DNA of 64,000 nucleotides from Streptomyces lavendofoliae (GCF_014649735.1 NZ_BMTP01000004.1:62001-126000), one strand, 5' to 3'. Positions 41,667-50,333 are shown, numbered from the stretch's first letter. Notes: generated by a model from the letters alone, not told the origin. Numbers and translations: made by a program.

Positions 41667-42872
41667 TCAGGGGGTCGGGGCTTGAGGGGTTCGAGGGGCT
41701 CGCGGGCTCTGCGCGGTTGGTGCGGCCCGGAGGGCGCGCAGGGCCAGGGACGCCGCGCGGAGGGCGCTGGTGAACGACACCTCGGTGAGGACACCGGGTG
41801 CCGCGACCTGGTCGCCCGCCAGGAGGATGCCCTCGCCCCGGTCGATGGCCGGGCGGTCGCGCCAGGTGGTGCCGGGGTGGTCCACCGCACCCGTACGGCC
41901 GTCGGCGAGGGCCTCGCGGCGCCACAGCGTGCGGTCGCGCCACCCGGGGAAGCCCTGGTCGAGCAACCGCTCCGCGCGGGCCACGCCGTCGGCCCCGGAC
42001 TGGTGCGGGGCGACCGGGAACTGGCCCTGGAGGAGCGTCTCGCCGGCCGGGGCCAGGGAGGGATCCTGGGCGGTGAACCGCTCCAGCCAGCCGGGTGCCT
42101 CCAGGTCGGAGATCACGAACGGATCGTTCCGGTGCGCCCGCAGCGCCAGGTCGAACAGCACGGTGCGGCCACTGGGCCAGGTCAGGCCCGGGTCCTTCAG
42201 GAGGCCGCGGGCGGCGTGGAGGGACGTGGCGACGATGACGGGGCCGTCGCGGTCGGGCAGGGCGTCGACGCGGGCGGAGGTCTCGACGCGTACGCCGAGG
42301 CTCCGGGCGTGGGCGGCCATCCGGTCGATGACCGCGCCCCAGCCGCCGCGCGGGTAGTGGGCCTCGGGCGGCAGCGCGGTGGCCCGGCGCAGCCGCTCCT
42401 GCACGAAGCGGGCGGAGAGCGAGCCGGGGTCGTGGTGGAACAGCGCGACGGCCGCGTAGTGGGCGGCGGCGACGGCGGCGGGCTCCGGCACCCGGGTTCG
42501 CGCCCAGGTGGCGAAGTCGGTGTCGACCGGGGCCCGTTCGGGCCTGCACCGGGCCAGGCGGAGCATGCCGAGGGGCGGCGTACGGCGCAGTTCGCCGTGC
42601 AGGTGGAAGCGGAAGCGGGCGCCCTCGCGGGGCGGGACGGCCGCCATCGGCCCGAGTAGACCGCGCCGCCGGAGCCAGGCCCAGTGCGGGCCGCGGCGGT
42701 AGAGGGCGTGCGGGCCCTCGTTGGTCCGGTACGGCCCTTCGGCGGTGCGGGCCCGCCCGCCGAGAGTGCGGTGGGCCTCGTGGAGGGTGACATCGGCACC
42801 GGCCTCGGCGGCGGTGATGGCGGCCGTGAGGCCGGCGAAGCCGCCGCCGACGACGGTGATGCGGGTGGGCAT
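41667..42872 (-). CDS. FAD-dependent phytoene-desaturase-like oxidoreductase
   Basis: This 401-residue flavoprotein resembles the crtI/amine oxidase superfamily. The N-terminal Rossmann motif ITVVGGGFAGLTAAITAAEA, the GGRART dinucleotide-binding segment and the C-terminal LLAGDQVAAPGVLTEVSF (FAD-binding end) are clear. There is no neighbouring carotenoid gene, so the substrate is open. A Pro/Arg-rich tail ends the protein. Confidence 0.85.
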   Translation of the reverse strand: MPTRITVVGGGFAGLTAAITAAEAGADVTLHEAHRTLGGRARTAEGPYRTNEGPHALYRRGPHWAWLRRRGLLGPMAAVPPREGARFRFHLHGELRRTPPLGMLRLARCRPERAPVDTDFATWARTRVPEPAAVAAAHYAAVALFHHDPGSLSARFVQERLRRATALPPEAHYPRGGWGAVIDRMAAHARSLGVRVETSARVDALPDRDGPVIVATSLHAARGLLKDPGLTWPSGRTVLFDLALRAHRNDPFVISDLEAPGWLERFTAQDPSLAPAGETLLQGQFPVAPHQSGADGVARAERLLDQGFPGWRDRTLWRREALADGRTGAVDHPGTTWRDRPAIDRGEGILLAGDQVAAPGVLTEVSFTSALRAASLALRALRAAPTAQSPRAPRTPQAPTP

Positions 42873-43213
42873 GGCGTCTCTCCCGGTGGGTGCGGGGGCG
42901 CTCGTCCTGGGCGCCTCGTCACAGGGAGGACGGGTGGAGGGGCGTGCGGTGTGACATCGCGGTGGGGGGAAGGGGTGGGGGGCGTGGCTGGTGCGGGTGC
43001 CGGGGACGGGCCCCTCCGGGCTCGTCCCGTCGGGGCCGGCGGCCTCACGCCCTGGCCGGGGATCCCCCGCCACGCCGCCGATCCCCGCGGCGACGCTCCT
43101 GTACGGCCCCGGCCCGGACGCCGGGTGGCGGTGGCACCGGTACGCCCCGGGGTGCGCCGTCCGGGGGGGTGGAAGACCTTCCGGGCGTCGTCCTGGCCGC
43201 CGCGAGGGGGCCG
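42873..43213. other. Intergenic region without recognised gene
   Basis: These 341 bases are extremely G-rich on the plus strand (runs such as GTGGGGGGAAGGGGTGGGGGG near 42960). Only spurious reading frames cross it. Confidence 0.45.
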
Positions 43214-43768
43214 TCAGGGCAGGCGCGGGAAGCGCGACTGGAGGGTCCAGATCGCCGGGTTGTCCGCCAGGCCCTCGTGCATGTCCGTGAGGTCGGCGAT
43301 CAGGTCGTGGAGGAAGTCGCGGGCCTCCCGGCGCAGCGCCGTGTGGCCGAACGTGAGCGGCGGTTCCTCGGCCGGCATCCAGTCGGCCTCGATGTCCACC
43401 CACCCGAAGCGGCGCTCGAAGAGCATCCGGTCCGTGGACTCGGTGAAGTCCAGCTCCGCGTACTGCGGCCGGGAGGACCGGCTGCCGCGCGGGTCGCGGT
43501 CGAGCCGCTCGACGATGTCGCACAGCGCCCACGCGAAGTCGAGCACGGGCACCCATCCCCAGGCTGTGGACACCTCGCGGTCGGCCTTGGTGTCGGCGAT
43601 GTACACGTCACCGCAGAACAGGTCGTGCCGCAGCGCGTGGACGTCCGCGTGGCGGTAGTCCGTCTGCGGCGGGTCCGGGAAGCGGCGGGAGAGGGAGTAG
43701 CCGATGTCGAGCACGTACTCGATGGTGTCACGGCCGAGCGTGCGCTCACACGTGCGCGTGAACGGCAC
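43214..43768 (-). CDS. Conserved actinobacterial hypothetical protein
   Basis: This 184-residue soluble protein has no recognised domain by eye. It is rich in Asp, Arg and aromatic residues (FCGDVYIAD; STAWGWVPVLDFAWALCDIVERLD; FGWVDIEADWMP), with a folded alpha/beta look and no signal peptide. It lies upstream on the minus strand of the FAD enzyme but 341 nt away. No function is proposed. Confidence 0.65.
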   Translation of the reverse strand: MPFTRTCERTLGRDTIEYVLDIGYSLSRRFPDPPQTDYRHADVHALRHDLFCGDVYIADTKADREVSTAWGWVPVLDFAWALCDIVERLDRDPRGSRSSRPQYAELDFTESTDRMLFERRFGWVDIEADWMPAEEPPLTFGHTALRREARDFLHDLIADLTDMHEGLADNPAIWTLQSRFPRLP

Positions 43769-43908
43769 CCGACCTCCCGGACGAGAAGCGGCCTACGCCG
43801 GGAACGTCGGGGGAGGGCTACGGCGCCAAGGCCGCGTACAAGCCGGGCGAGGTGGTCCCGCTGCCCGAGCCGCTGGGGTTCGGCCTCGACACCGGCCGGT
43901 TCCGGGCG

Positions 43909-44514
43909 TCACGGCAGCAGGCGCTGCTCCTTGGCGACGGCCACCGCGCCCGCGCGGGTGTCGACGCCGAGCTTAGTGTAGATGCGGCCCAGGTGGGTCT
44001 TGACCGTCGCCTCGCTGATGAACAGCGCGCGGGCGATCTCGCGGTTGCCCAGCCCACGGGCGAGCTGGCCGAGGATGTCCCGCTCCCGGTCCGTGAGGGC
44101 GGGGGCGGGCGCGGAGGCGGCGCGGCGGGCGACCGGGGCCGACAGGGCGGTCCGGCCCTCGGCGGCGGCGTGGATGGCGGCGAACAGTTCCTCCGGCCGC
44201 TCGGCCTTCAGGAGGTAGCCGGTCGCGCCCGCGCCGATCGCCCGGGTGACGTCGGCGTCCGTGTCGTAGGTGGTGAGGACCAGGACGCGGACGCCGGGGG
44301 AGGCGATGCGCCGGGTGGCCTCCACGCCGTCGATGCCGGGGCCCAGCTGGAGGTCCATCAGGACGACGTCCGGCTTCAGCTTGGCGGCCGTCGCGACGGC
44401 CTCCTCACCGCTGCCCGCCTCGCCGACGACCTCGATGCCGGGCGCGCTGCCGAGGAGCGCGAGGAGCCCGGCGCGTACGACGGCGTGGTCGTCGCAGAGC
44501 AGGACGCGGATCAC
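43909..44514 (-). CDS. senR: Response regulator SenR (NarL/LuxR type)
   Basis: This 201-residue regulator has a receiver with Asp pocket (LLCDDHAVVRAG), phospho-Asp54 region (VVLMDLQLGPGIDG) and Lys switch (LLKAERPEEL), then a LuxR-type HTH (LTDRERDILGQLARGLGNREI; ISEATVKTHLGRIYTKL). It overlaps the kinase gene upstream (ATGA). Adjacent HbpS makes SenR the likely identity: in S. reticuli SenS/SenR with HbpS controls haem- and redox-stress genes such as catalase-peroxidase. Confidence 0.88.
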   Translation of the reverse strand: MIRVLLCDDHAVVRAGLLALLGSAPGIEVVGEAGSGEEAVATAAKLKPDVVLMDLQLGPGIDGVEATRRIASPGVRVLVLTTYDTDADVTRAIGAGATGYLLKAERPEELFAAIHAAAEGRTALSAPVARRAASAPAPALTDRERDILGQLARGLGNREIARALFISEATVKTHLGRIYTKLGVDTRAGAVAVAKEQRLLP

Positions 44515-45674
44515 CGGGGTTCCTCCAGGGGGACCGCCACGGACAGGACCGTGCCCTCGCCGGGCGCGGACTCGACGGTCAGGGTGCCGCCGAGCTGCTC
44601 GGCGCGGGCCCGGACGGCGGGCAGACCGTGGCCCCGGGCGCCGGGAGGCGGCACGGCCCCCGGGTCGAAGCCGCGCCCGTCGTCGGCGACGTCCAGCACC
44701 ACCTGGTCGTCCAGGTAGGTGAGGGTCAGCGCGGCGGAGGTGGCGCCGGCGTGCTCCCGTACGTTGGCGAGGGCGCCCTGCGCGATCCGCAGCAGCGCCG
44801 CCCCCACCCGGTCGGGCAGCGCCACGGGCGGGCCGTCGACCCGGAAGCCGACCGGGAGGTCAGCCGACTCGCGGGCGGCGAGCGCGCGCAGCGCCTGCTC
44901 CAGGCCGCCGCCCCCGGCGAGGTCGGCGGGCGCCAGGTCGTGCACGAACCGCCTCGCCTCGGCCAGGCTGTACTCGGCGATCGAGGCGGCGGTACGGACA
45001 TGGCGGCGCGCCGCCGCCGGGTCGGTGTCCCACGTGCGGTCGGCCGCCTGGAGCAGCATCCGCTGGCTGGACAGGTTCTGGGCCAGGCTGTCGTGGATCT
45101 CCATGGACAGCCGCTGCCGTTCGGCGAGGGTGCCCTCGCGGCGCTCGGTCGCGGCCAGCCGCTCAGCCTGCCGCCGGCTGTGGACGAACACGGCGGTGGC
45201 GATGGCCGCCACGGCGGGCGGGGCGACCAGCAGGTTCGGGTCGGGGGCGCCGTCCGCGAGCTGGAGCTGCGCGGCGACCACGAACACCGTGAGCAGGGCG
45301 ACCAGCACGAGCGCGGCGCGCGGGCGCAGCGTACGCAGGCCGGTGTAGAACAGCGGGACGGCGCACCACGCGAAGCTCGGCGCCAGGACCACCAGCACCA
45401 TCCACACCGCGACCACCGAGCCGAGCCAGGGCAGGCGGCGCGGCACGGGCAGGACGTACAGCACCGCCAGCGCCGCCGTGAGCGCCACCACCCAGGGGCC
45501 CAGCTCCAGCCAGGGGTGCCGCAGCAGGAACCGCGCCAGTGAGGCGCCCAGCAGCGCGAAGAACGCGGCGTGCATCACCCGGGCGAGCCGGCGGGCGTCG
45601 GGGTCCCGCTCCACGTCCCGGCGGGCGTCGGGGTCCCGCTCCACGTCCCGGCGGTGGCCCGGGTCCTGCTCCAC
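44511..45674 (-). CDS. senS: Sensor histidine kinase SenS
   Basis: This 387-residue HisKA_3 kinase has five predicted membrane helices in residues 34-175, matching SenS. The dimerisation/phosphorylation box is LSMEIHDSLAQNLSS. The HATPase domain has the N box variant RIAQGALANVREHA and DDGRGFD, and ends ESAPGEGTVLSVAVPLE. The N-terminus carries a tandem RRDVERDPDA repeat encoded by a 30-nt DNA repeat. The GTG at 45674 is supported by GGAGG 7 nt upstream. It is divergent from hbpS, whose secreted product modulates SenS in relatives. Confidence 0.88.
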   Translation of the reverse strand: MEQDPGHRRDVERDPDARRDVERDPDARRLARVMHAAFFALLGASLARFLLRHPWLELGPWVVALTAALAVLYVLPVPRRLPWLGSVVAVWMVLVVLAPSFAWCAVPLFYTGLRTLRPRAALVLVALLTVFVVAAQLQLADGAPDPNLLVAPPAVAAIATAVFVHSRRQAERLAATERREGTLAERQRLSMEIHDSLAQNLSSQRMLLQAADRTWDTDPAAARRHVRTAASIAEYSLAEARRFVHDLAPADLAGGGGLEQALRALAARESADLPVGFRVDGPPVALPDRVGAALLRIAQGALANVREHAGATSAALTLTYLDDQVVLDVADDGRGFDPGAVPPPGARGHGLPAVRARAEQLGGTLTVESAPGEGTVLSVAVPLEEPR

Positions 45675-45680
45675 GTCCAG
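45591..45680 (-). repeat. 30-nt tandem repeat at the senS 5' end
   Basis: GCGGGCGTCGGGGTCCCGCT plus CCACGTCCCG is repeated exactly at 45591-45620 and 45621-45650, with a degenerate third copy at 45651-45680. It encodes a repeated ten-residue RRDVERDPDA module and also duplicates potential GTG starts. Confidence 0.8.
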
Positions 45681-45787
45681 ACCTCCTCGTCACGGTCGTC
45701 CGCACCCATCCTCACCCGCGCGGCCCGGCCGGGCATCAACCGATCGGCTGACCCCCGGCGCCCCCGTCCGCCCGCACGATCGAAGAC

Positions 45788-46360
45788 ATGACGAAGCACA
45801 CGAAGAACACGATGTCGCTGCGCGCCCGCCTCCTGACCGGCACCGTCGCCGCCGCCGCGCTCGGCGCCGGGACCTTCGGCGCGATCTCCGCCAACGCCGC
45901 CGAGCCGGCCCAGGCTCCCGCCGCGGTCACCGCCGACACCACCCACCCCCGCGACCTGCGGCAGTCCACGCACCTGACGATCGACGCCGCCACCCGGGCC
46001 GCCCGCGCCGCCCTGGACGCCGCCGAGAGCGAGAACCAGCGGGTCACGGTGGCCGTCGTCGACCGCGACGGCAACACGGTCGTCACCCTGCGCGGTGACG
46101 GCGCCGGACCGCAGTCCTACGAGTCGGCCGTCCGCAAGGCGTTCACCGCCGTGTCATGGAACGCGCCGACGTCGGAGCTGGTCAAGCGGCTGGAGAGCGC
46201 CCCGAACCTCAAGGACATCCCCGGCACCCTGTTCCTCGCGGGCGGCGCCCCGGTCGCCGCCAAGGGCGCGCCGATCGCCGGGATCGGAGTGGCCGGCGCG
46301 CCCAGTGGCGCCCTGGACGAGCAGTTCGCCCGGGCGGGTGTGGCCGCGCTCACCCGCTGA
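45788..46360 (+). CDS. hbpS: Secreted haem-binding protein HbpS
   Basis: This 190-residue protein of the GlcG/HbpS family has a signal peptide (RARLLTGTVAAAALGAGTFG, cut after SANA) and one HbpS domain: LTIDAATRAARAALDAAES, VTVAVVDRDGNTVV and the C-terminal GIGVAGAPSGALDEQFARAG. HbpS octamers bind haem outside the cell and interact with SenS. Divergent hbpS/senS-senR order is the hallmark. In this window no furS or cpeB lies beside it. Confidence 0.92.
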   Translation: MTKHTKNTMSLRARLLTGTVAAAALGAGTFGAISANAAEPAQAPAAVTADTTHPRDLRQSTHLTIDAATRAARAALDAAESENQRVTVAVVDRDGNTVVTLRGDGAGPQSYESAVRKAFTAVSWNAPTSELVKRLESAPNLKDIPGTLFLAGGAPVAAKGAPIAGIGVAGAPSGALDEQFARAGVAALTR

Positions 46361-46377
46361 GGCGCCCGTTCCGCCCC

Positions 46378-46383
46378 TACGAT
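46378..46383 (+). promoter_or_regulatory. -10 element of a leaderless peptidase transcript
   Basis: TACGAT is followed by 6 nt and the GTG at 46390; no usable RBS is present. Confidence 0.55.
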
Positions 46384-46389
46384 CATGGA

Positions 46390-47775
46390 GTGGACCCACG
46401 CCGACCCCGCGCCCTCGCCGCCGTCGCCGTCCTCCTCGGTGCCACCCTCCCCGGCTGCGCCGGGGACGGAAGCGGCGGCGCGGGCGGCGGGCCGGGGGCG
46501 GCCGGCCTGGGAGACCCGTACTTCCCCCGGCTCGGCAACGGCGGCTACGACGTACGCCACTACGCCCTGACCCTGGACTACGAGCCGCGCACCGGCCGCC
46601 TCACCGGCACCGCCGACATCACGGCCCGCGCCACCCAGACCCTCGACGCCTTCAACCTCGACCTCACCGGGCTCACCGTCCACAGCGCCACCGTCGACGG
46701 TGAGCCCGCCGCCGTCCGCCGCTCGGACGGCGAGCTCACCGTGCGGCCCGCCGGTGACGTCGCCGACGGCGCCACCTTCCGCACGGTCGTGCGCTACTCC
46801 GGCGCGCCGGCCACGATCACCGACGCCGAGGGGGCGCGCGAGGGCTGGCTGCGGACCGCCGACGGGGCGGTCGCGCTGGGTGAGCCGACGGGTTCCACGG
46901 CCTGGTTCCCGGGAAACCACCACCCCTCCGACAAGGCCACGTACACGGTGACGGTCACCGTCCCCCGCGGGCTGAGCGCCGTCTCGAACGGCGAACCGGC
47001 ACCGCCGCGGACCAGCGGCGACCGCACCACGTTCACCTGGCGGTCCACCGAACCGATGGCGAGCTACCTGGCGACGCTCGCCATCGGCCGGTACGACACC
47101 AGGACCTCCCGGACCCCGGACGGCATCCCCGTCCACACCGCCGCGCGCGGCAACCCCGCGCTCCTCGGCGAGATCCCGGAGCTGCTGGCCTGGGAGGCGG
47201 GGAAGTTCGGCCCGTACCCCTTCTCCTCCACGGGGGCGATCGTCGATCCGCTGATCGACGTCCAGTACGCGCTGGAGACGCAGAGCCGGCCGTTCTTCGA
47301 CAAGAACACCCTGGACGCGCCGACGCTGGTGCACGAGCTCGCCCACCAGTGGTACGGCGACTCCGTCTCGCCGAAGTCGTGGCGGGACATGTGGCTGAAC
47401 GAGAGCTTCGCGACGTACGCGGAGTGGCTGTACGCGGAGGAGTTCCAGGACACGCCCGTGGGCGAGAGCTTCGAGGAGGCGTTCGCCGAGCCGGGGAACT
47501 GGGCGTTCCCGCCGGCCGACCCGCCGTCGGCCGGGCACCTGTCGGATCCGCCGGTGTACTACCGGGGCGCGATGGTGCTGCACAAGGTCCGTCAGGCGGT
47601 CGGCGACGCGACCTTCTTCGCCGTCCTGCGCGGCTGGCCGGCGAGGTACCGGCACGCCAACGCCTCCACGGAGGACTTCGTCCGGTACGTGGAGGAGGTG
47701 GCCGGCGAGGACCTGACGGACCTGTGGGACGTCTGGCTGTACGGGGAGGACCGGCCTACAGGGCCTTCCGCATGA
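46390..47775 (+). CDS. Secreted M1 family metallopeptidase (lipoprotein)
   Basis: This ~461-residue aminopeptidase-N-like protein has a short lipoprotein signal (DPRRPRALAAVAVLLGATL, lipobox PGC) and an N-terminal beta domain. The M1 zinc site is HELAHQW followed 18 residues later by the third ligand in WLNESFA; a Tyr in PPVYYRGAMVL follows. The exopeptidase GXMEN motif is replaced by DVQYALETQ, so substrate preference may differ. The GTG at 46390 is set by leaderless geometry. The 3' end overlaps a convergent acetyltransferase by 20 nt. Confidence 0.9.
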   Translation: MDPRRPRALAAVAVLLGATLPGCAGDGSGGAGGGPGAAGLGDPYFPRLGNGGYDVRHYALTLDYEPRTGRLTGTADITARATQTLDAFNLDLTGLTVHSATVDGEPAAVRRSDGELTVRPAGDVADGATFRTVVRYSGAPATITDAEGAREGWLRTADGAVALGEPTGSTAWFPGNHHPSDKATYTVTVTVPRGLSAVSNGEPAPPRTSGDRTTFTWRSTEPMASYLATLAIGRYDTRTSRTPDGIPVHTAARGNPALLGEIPELLAWEAGKFGPYPFSSTGAIVDPLIDVQYALETQSRPFFDKNTLDAPTLVHELAHQWYGDSVSPKSWRDMWLNESFATYAEWLYAEEFQDTPVGESFEEAFAEPGNWAFPPADPPSAGHLSDPPVYYRGAMVLHKVRQAVGDATFFAVLRGWPARYRHANASTEDFVRYVEEVAGEDLTDLWDVWLYGEDRPTGPSA

Positions 47776-48268
47776 CCACGCAGTCGCGGGCGAGCCGGTG
47801 GTTCCGGCGCCGGTCGACCTCCTCGTAGCCGAGGGTGGTCCAGAAGGCGACGGCGTTGGGGTTGTTGTCGAGGACGGCGAGCTTGACGCCCTTGCGGCCG
47901 ACCGCGCGGAAACGCTTCTCGACGATCTCGGCCAGTTCGCGGCCGAAGCCGGCCCGGTGGTCGCGGGCGTGCACCATCAGCAGCCCGATCCACGGGTCGG
48001 GGTCGTCCGGGTCGGGGTGGTGGGCGCGGGTCACCGAGATGCCGATGACGTGCCCCGCCGAACGGGCCAGCAGCACCTCGGTGTCCGGGTGGGACAGCTC
48101 CTCGGCGAGTGACGCGGCGACCTGCTCGGGCCGGATGTCGTCGGGGTCCGGGAAGTCCCCGCTGAGCTGCTGGAACTCCCGGTTCGACGCGTACAGCTCG
48201 GTGAGCTCGGTGAGCAGCGCGCCGGGCAGCGCGCCGTCCTCGCCCACCTCCAGCGGTTCGACGATCAT
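47756..48268 (-). CDS. GNAT family N-acetyltransferase
   Basis: This 170-residue acetyltransferase has the CoA-binding segment ARDHRAGFGRELAEIVEKRF (the usual Q/RxxGxG/A appears as HRAGFG), then VLDNNPNAVAFWTTLGYEEV, a characteristic GNAT C-terminus. The substrate is unknown. The start at 48268 (MIVEPLEV) is conserved-looking. It overlaps the 3' end of the M1 peptidase gene. Confidence 0.87.
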   Translation of the reverse strand: MIVEPLEVGEDGALPGALLTELTELYASNREFQQLSGDFPDPDDIRPEQVAASLAEELSHPDTEVLLARSAGHVIGISVTRAHHPDPDDPDPWIGLLMVHARDHRAGFGRELAEIVEKRFRAVGRKGVKLAVLDNNPNAVAFWTTLGYEEVDRRRNHRLARDCVVMRKAL

Positions 48269-48328
48269 GCGGAAACAGTAGGGCCCCGGCGCGGTCTTCG
48301 CCGCCGGGGCCCACTGTGCGCGCGTCGG

Positions 48329-48904
48329 TCAGATGTTGACGCCGAAGTCGCGGGCGATGCCCTCCAGGCCGGAGGCGTAGCCCTGGCCGACGGCGCGGAA
48401 CTTCCACTCGGCGCCGTTGCGGTACAGCTCGCCGAAGACCATGGCGGTCTCGGTGGCGGCGTCCTCGCTCAGGTCGTAGCGGGCGATCTCGGCGCCGCCT
48501 GCCTGGTTGATGATGCGGATGTAGGCGTTGCGGACCTGGCCGAAGTTCTGCGAGCGGGTCACCGCGTCGTAGATGGAGACCGGGAAGACGATCTTGTCGA
48601 CGTCGGCGGGGAGGCCCGCGAGGTTGACGTTGATCTGCTCGTCGTCGCCGCCGCCCTCGCCGGTGCGGTTGTCACCGGTGTGGACGATGGTCTGGTCCGG
48701 GGTGGACTTGTTGTTGAAGAAGACGAAGTGGGCGTCGGAGGCGACCTTGCCGGACGCGTCGACACCGATCGCGGACGCGTCGAGGTCGAAGTCGGTACCC
48801 GTGGTGGTGCGGACGTCCCAGCCGAGGCCCACGGTGACGGCGGTCAGACCCGGCGCCTCCTTGGTCAGCGAGACGTTGCCGCCCTTGGACAGGCTTACAG
48901 CCAT
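48329..48904 (-). CDS. TerD family protein
   Basis: This 191-residue calcium-binding TerD protein has the family start [39 protein letters not shown], the [15 protein letters not shown] loop with clustered acidic ligands, and [17 protein letters not shown]. TerD proteins are linked to tellurite, stress and phage tolerance; Streptomyces genomes carry many stand-alone copies that affect differentiation. Here it has no other ter genes beside it. Confidence 0.95.
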   Translation of the reverse strand: MAVSLSKGGNVSLTKEAPGLTAVTVGLGWDVRTTTGTDFDLDASAIGVDASGKVASDAHFVFFNNKSTPDQTIVHTGDNRTGEGGGDDEQINVNLAGLPADVDKIVFPVSIYDAVTRSQNFGQVRNAYIRIINQAGGAEIARYDLSEDAATETAMVFGELYRNGAEWKFRAVGQGYASGLEGIARDFGVNI

Positions 48905-49021
48905 GAAGAGTCCCTTTCTTCGTACCTAGCGTCGTACCGGATAACGCACCGCGCGGCGCACTGGTTCCACGAACGGAAAACGGGGTGACGTGACCGTGTC
49001 CGGACAGGGACCATGGAGGGC

Positions 49022-49450
49022 ATGTCCGGTCCCTATGTCATCCGTGGTGCGGTCTCCCTGCCGGAGGCCGAGCTCATGTGGCGTTTCTCCAGGTCGTCGG
49101 GGCCGGGCGGGCAGCACGTCAACACGAGCGACTCCCAGGTGGAGCTGCGCTTCGACCTGGCGCGCACGGAGGCGCTGCCGGCGGTCTGGAAGGAGCGGGC
49201 CCTGGAGCGGCTGGCCTCCCGGCTGGTCGGCGGGGTGGTGACCGTCCGCGCGTCGGAGCACCGCTCGCAGTGGCGCAACCGCGAGACGGCGGCGGTGCGG
49301 CTGGCGTCCCTGCTGGCCGAGGCGACGGCCCCGCCGCCGAAGCCGCGCCGCGCGACCAAGGTGCCGCGCGGGATCAACGAGCGACGCCTGCGCCAGAAGA
49401 AGCAGCGCTCGGAGACCAAGCGCGGCCGGTCGCCCCGCGACTGGTCCTGA
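49022..49450 (+). CDS. arfB: Peptidyl-tRNA hydrolase ArfB (ribosome rescue)
   Basis: ArfB releases peptides from ribosomes stalled without a stop codon. The 142-residue protein has the release-factor domain with the catalytic GGQ (SSGPGGQHVNTSDSQVELRF), and a basic, disordered C-terminal tail (KPRRATKVPRGINERRLRQKKQ) that enters the mRNA channel. The ATG at 49022 (MSGPYVIRG) is chosen from the family; an ATG at 49013 would add three residues. Confidence 0.94.
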   Translation: MSGPYVIRGAVSLPEAELMWRFSRSSGPGGQHVNTSDSQVELRFDLARTEALPAVWKERALERLASRLVGGVVTVRASEHRSQWRNRETAAVRLASLLAEATAPPPKPRRATKVPRGINERRLRQKKQRSETKRGRSPRDWS

Positions 49451-49473
49451 CGGCCCGCCCGCGCCCTTCGGGG

Positions 49474-49977
49474 TCAGGCCAGGTGGCGGTAGGCCCCGCG
49501 GAAGTAGGTGAGGGGGTCGCCGTCGCCGCCGGCCGGGAGGCCGACGGTCAGGACGCGGGCGACGACCAGCGTGTGGTCGCCCGCCTCGACGCGCTGTTCC
49601 GTGCGGCACTCCAGCGTCGCCAGGGCCCCGCCGACCAGCAGCGCGCCGCTCGCGCCGCCCCGGACGGTGGGGATGTCCGCGAACAACAGCCGGTCGCTCA
49701 CCCGGCCCTTCATCGCGAACCGGCCGGCGATCTGCCGCTGTCCCCGCGCGAGGATCGAGACACCCCACAGAGGCTGCTCCGCCAGCAGGTCGTCCATGCG
49801 GGAGCCCTCGCGCAGGCTGACCAGGACCAGCGGCGGGTCCAGCGACACCGACAGGAACGCCGTCGCGGTCATGCCGATGTCCTCGCCGCGGGGGCCCTCG
49901 TCCGGGTCATGGGCCGTGACCAGCACCACGCCGGCGGCCAGCCGGGACATCGCGGCACGGAACTCGTCGTTGCTCAC
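49474..49977 (-). CDS. Flavin reductase-like protein
   Basis: This 167-residue flavin reductase-like domain (FMN-binding split barrel) runs FRAAMSRLAAGVVLVTAHDP, GMTATAFLSVSLDPPLVLVSL, WGVSILARGQRQIAGRFAMKG, then a C-terminal VLTVGLPAGGDGDPLTYFRGAYR. It would supply reduced flavin to a partner monooxygenase, but none is adjacent. The GTG at 49977 gives the normal domain size; an in-frame extension to 50118 is Arg/Pro-rich and unlikely. It is divergent from cdgB. Confidence 0.85.
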   Translation of the reverse strand: MSNDEFRAAMSRLAAGVVLVTAHDPDEGPRGEDIGMTATAFLSVSLDPPLVLVSLREGSRMDDLLAEQPLWGVSILARGQRQIAGRFAMKGRVSDRLLFADIPTVRGGASGALLVGGALATLECRTEQRVEAGDHTLVVARVLTVGLPAGGDGDPLTYFRGAYRHLA

Positions 49978-50191
49978 CCCCTCAGCATGGGGGACGGCGG
50001 GGGCGGGGAGCTGGGTCGTCGGCAACACACCGGGAACGCTAGCCCGGCCCCGGCGGTCGGCGCATCGGGCGCAGGAACCAGCCGGTGGTCCTAGGACCCG
50101 GTCCGGTTCCGGCCGCATACTGTGCGTTCACGCCACGTTCAGCGGCCGGTTACCACCGGTTCGGTCATCTTCCGCGACGAACATCATCCTT

Positions 50192-50207
50192 TGTGACTTG
50201 AGTCACA
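50192..50207. promoter_or_regulatory. Crp-like palindrome upstream of cdgB
   Basis: TGTGACTTGAGTCACA fits TGTGA-N6-TCACA exactly, and fits the Streptomyces Crp pattern GTG-N6-GNCAC. Binding is inferred. Confidence 0.6.
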
Positions 50208-50222
50208 GAGCGCAGGTTTTGT

Positions 50223-50235
50223 TGACCCTGTGTAC
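50223..50235 (+). promoter_or_regulatory. BldD-like box upstream of cdgB
   Basis: TGACCCTGTGTAC fits TnACnC(A/T)GnGTnA at all fixed positions but the last. cdgB is a known BldD target in S. coelicolor. Confidence 0.5.
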
Positions 50236-50333
50236 CTGGGGCACAGCTCGCTGTGATTCAGTGGCGTGACAGTGCAACACGAGCGCCGATGAGAACCCTG
50301 GAGTTGCTGTCGAGGTCTCGGGGAGAGCGAGCA

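Larger units (their letters stand above)
49978..50333. other. Regulatory region between flavin reductase and cdgB
   Basis: The 356-base divergent gap carries a Crp-like palindrome (50192-50207), a BldD-like box (50223-50235) and a CACAGC/GCTGTG palindrome (50242-50255) within 65 bases. It also holds the GGGGAG RBS before the cdgB ATG. Confidence 0.6.

Noticed and set aside
42684..43658. Plus-strand frames bridging the FAD gene and the hypothetical gene
   Set aside because: They run antisense through two good genes; the free part has only biased composition.
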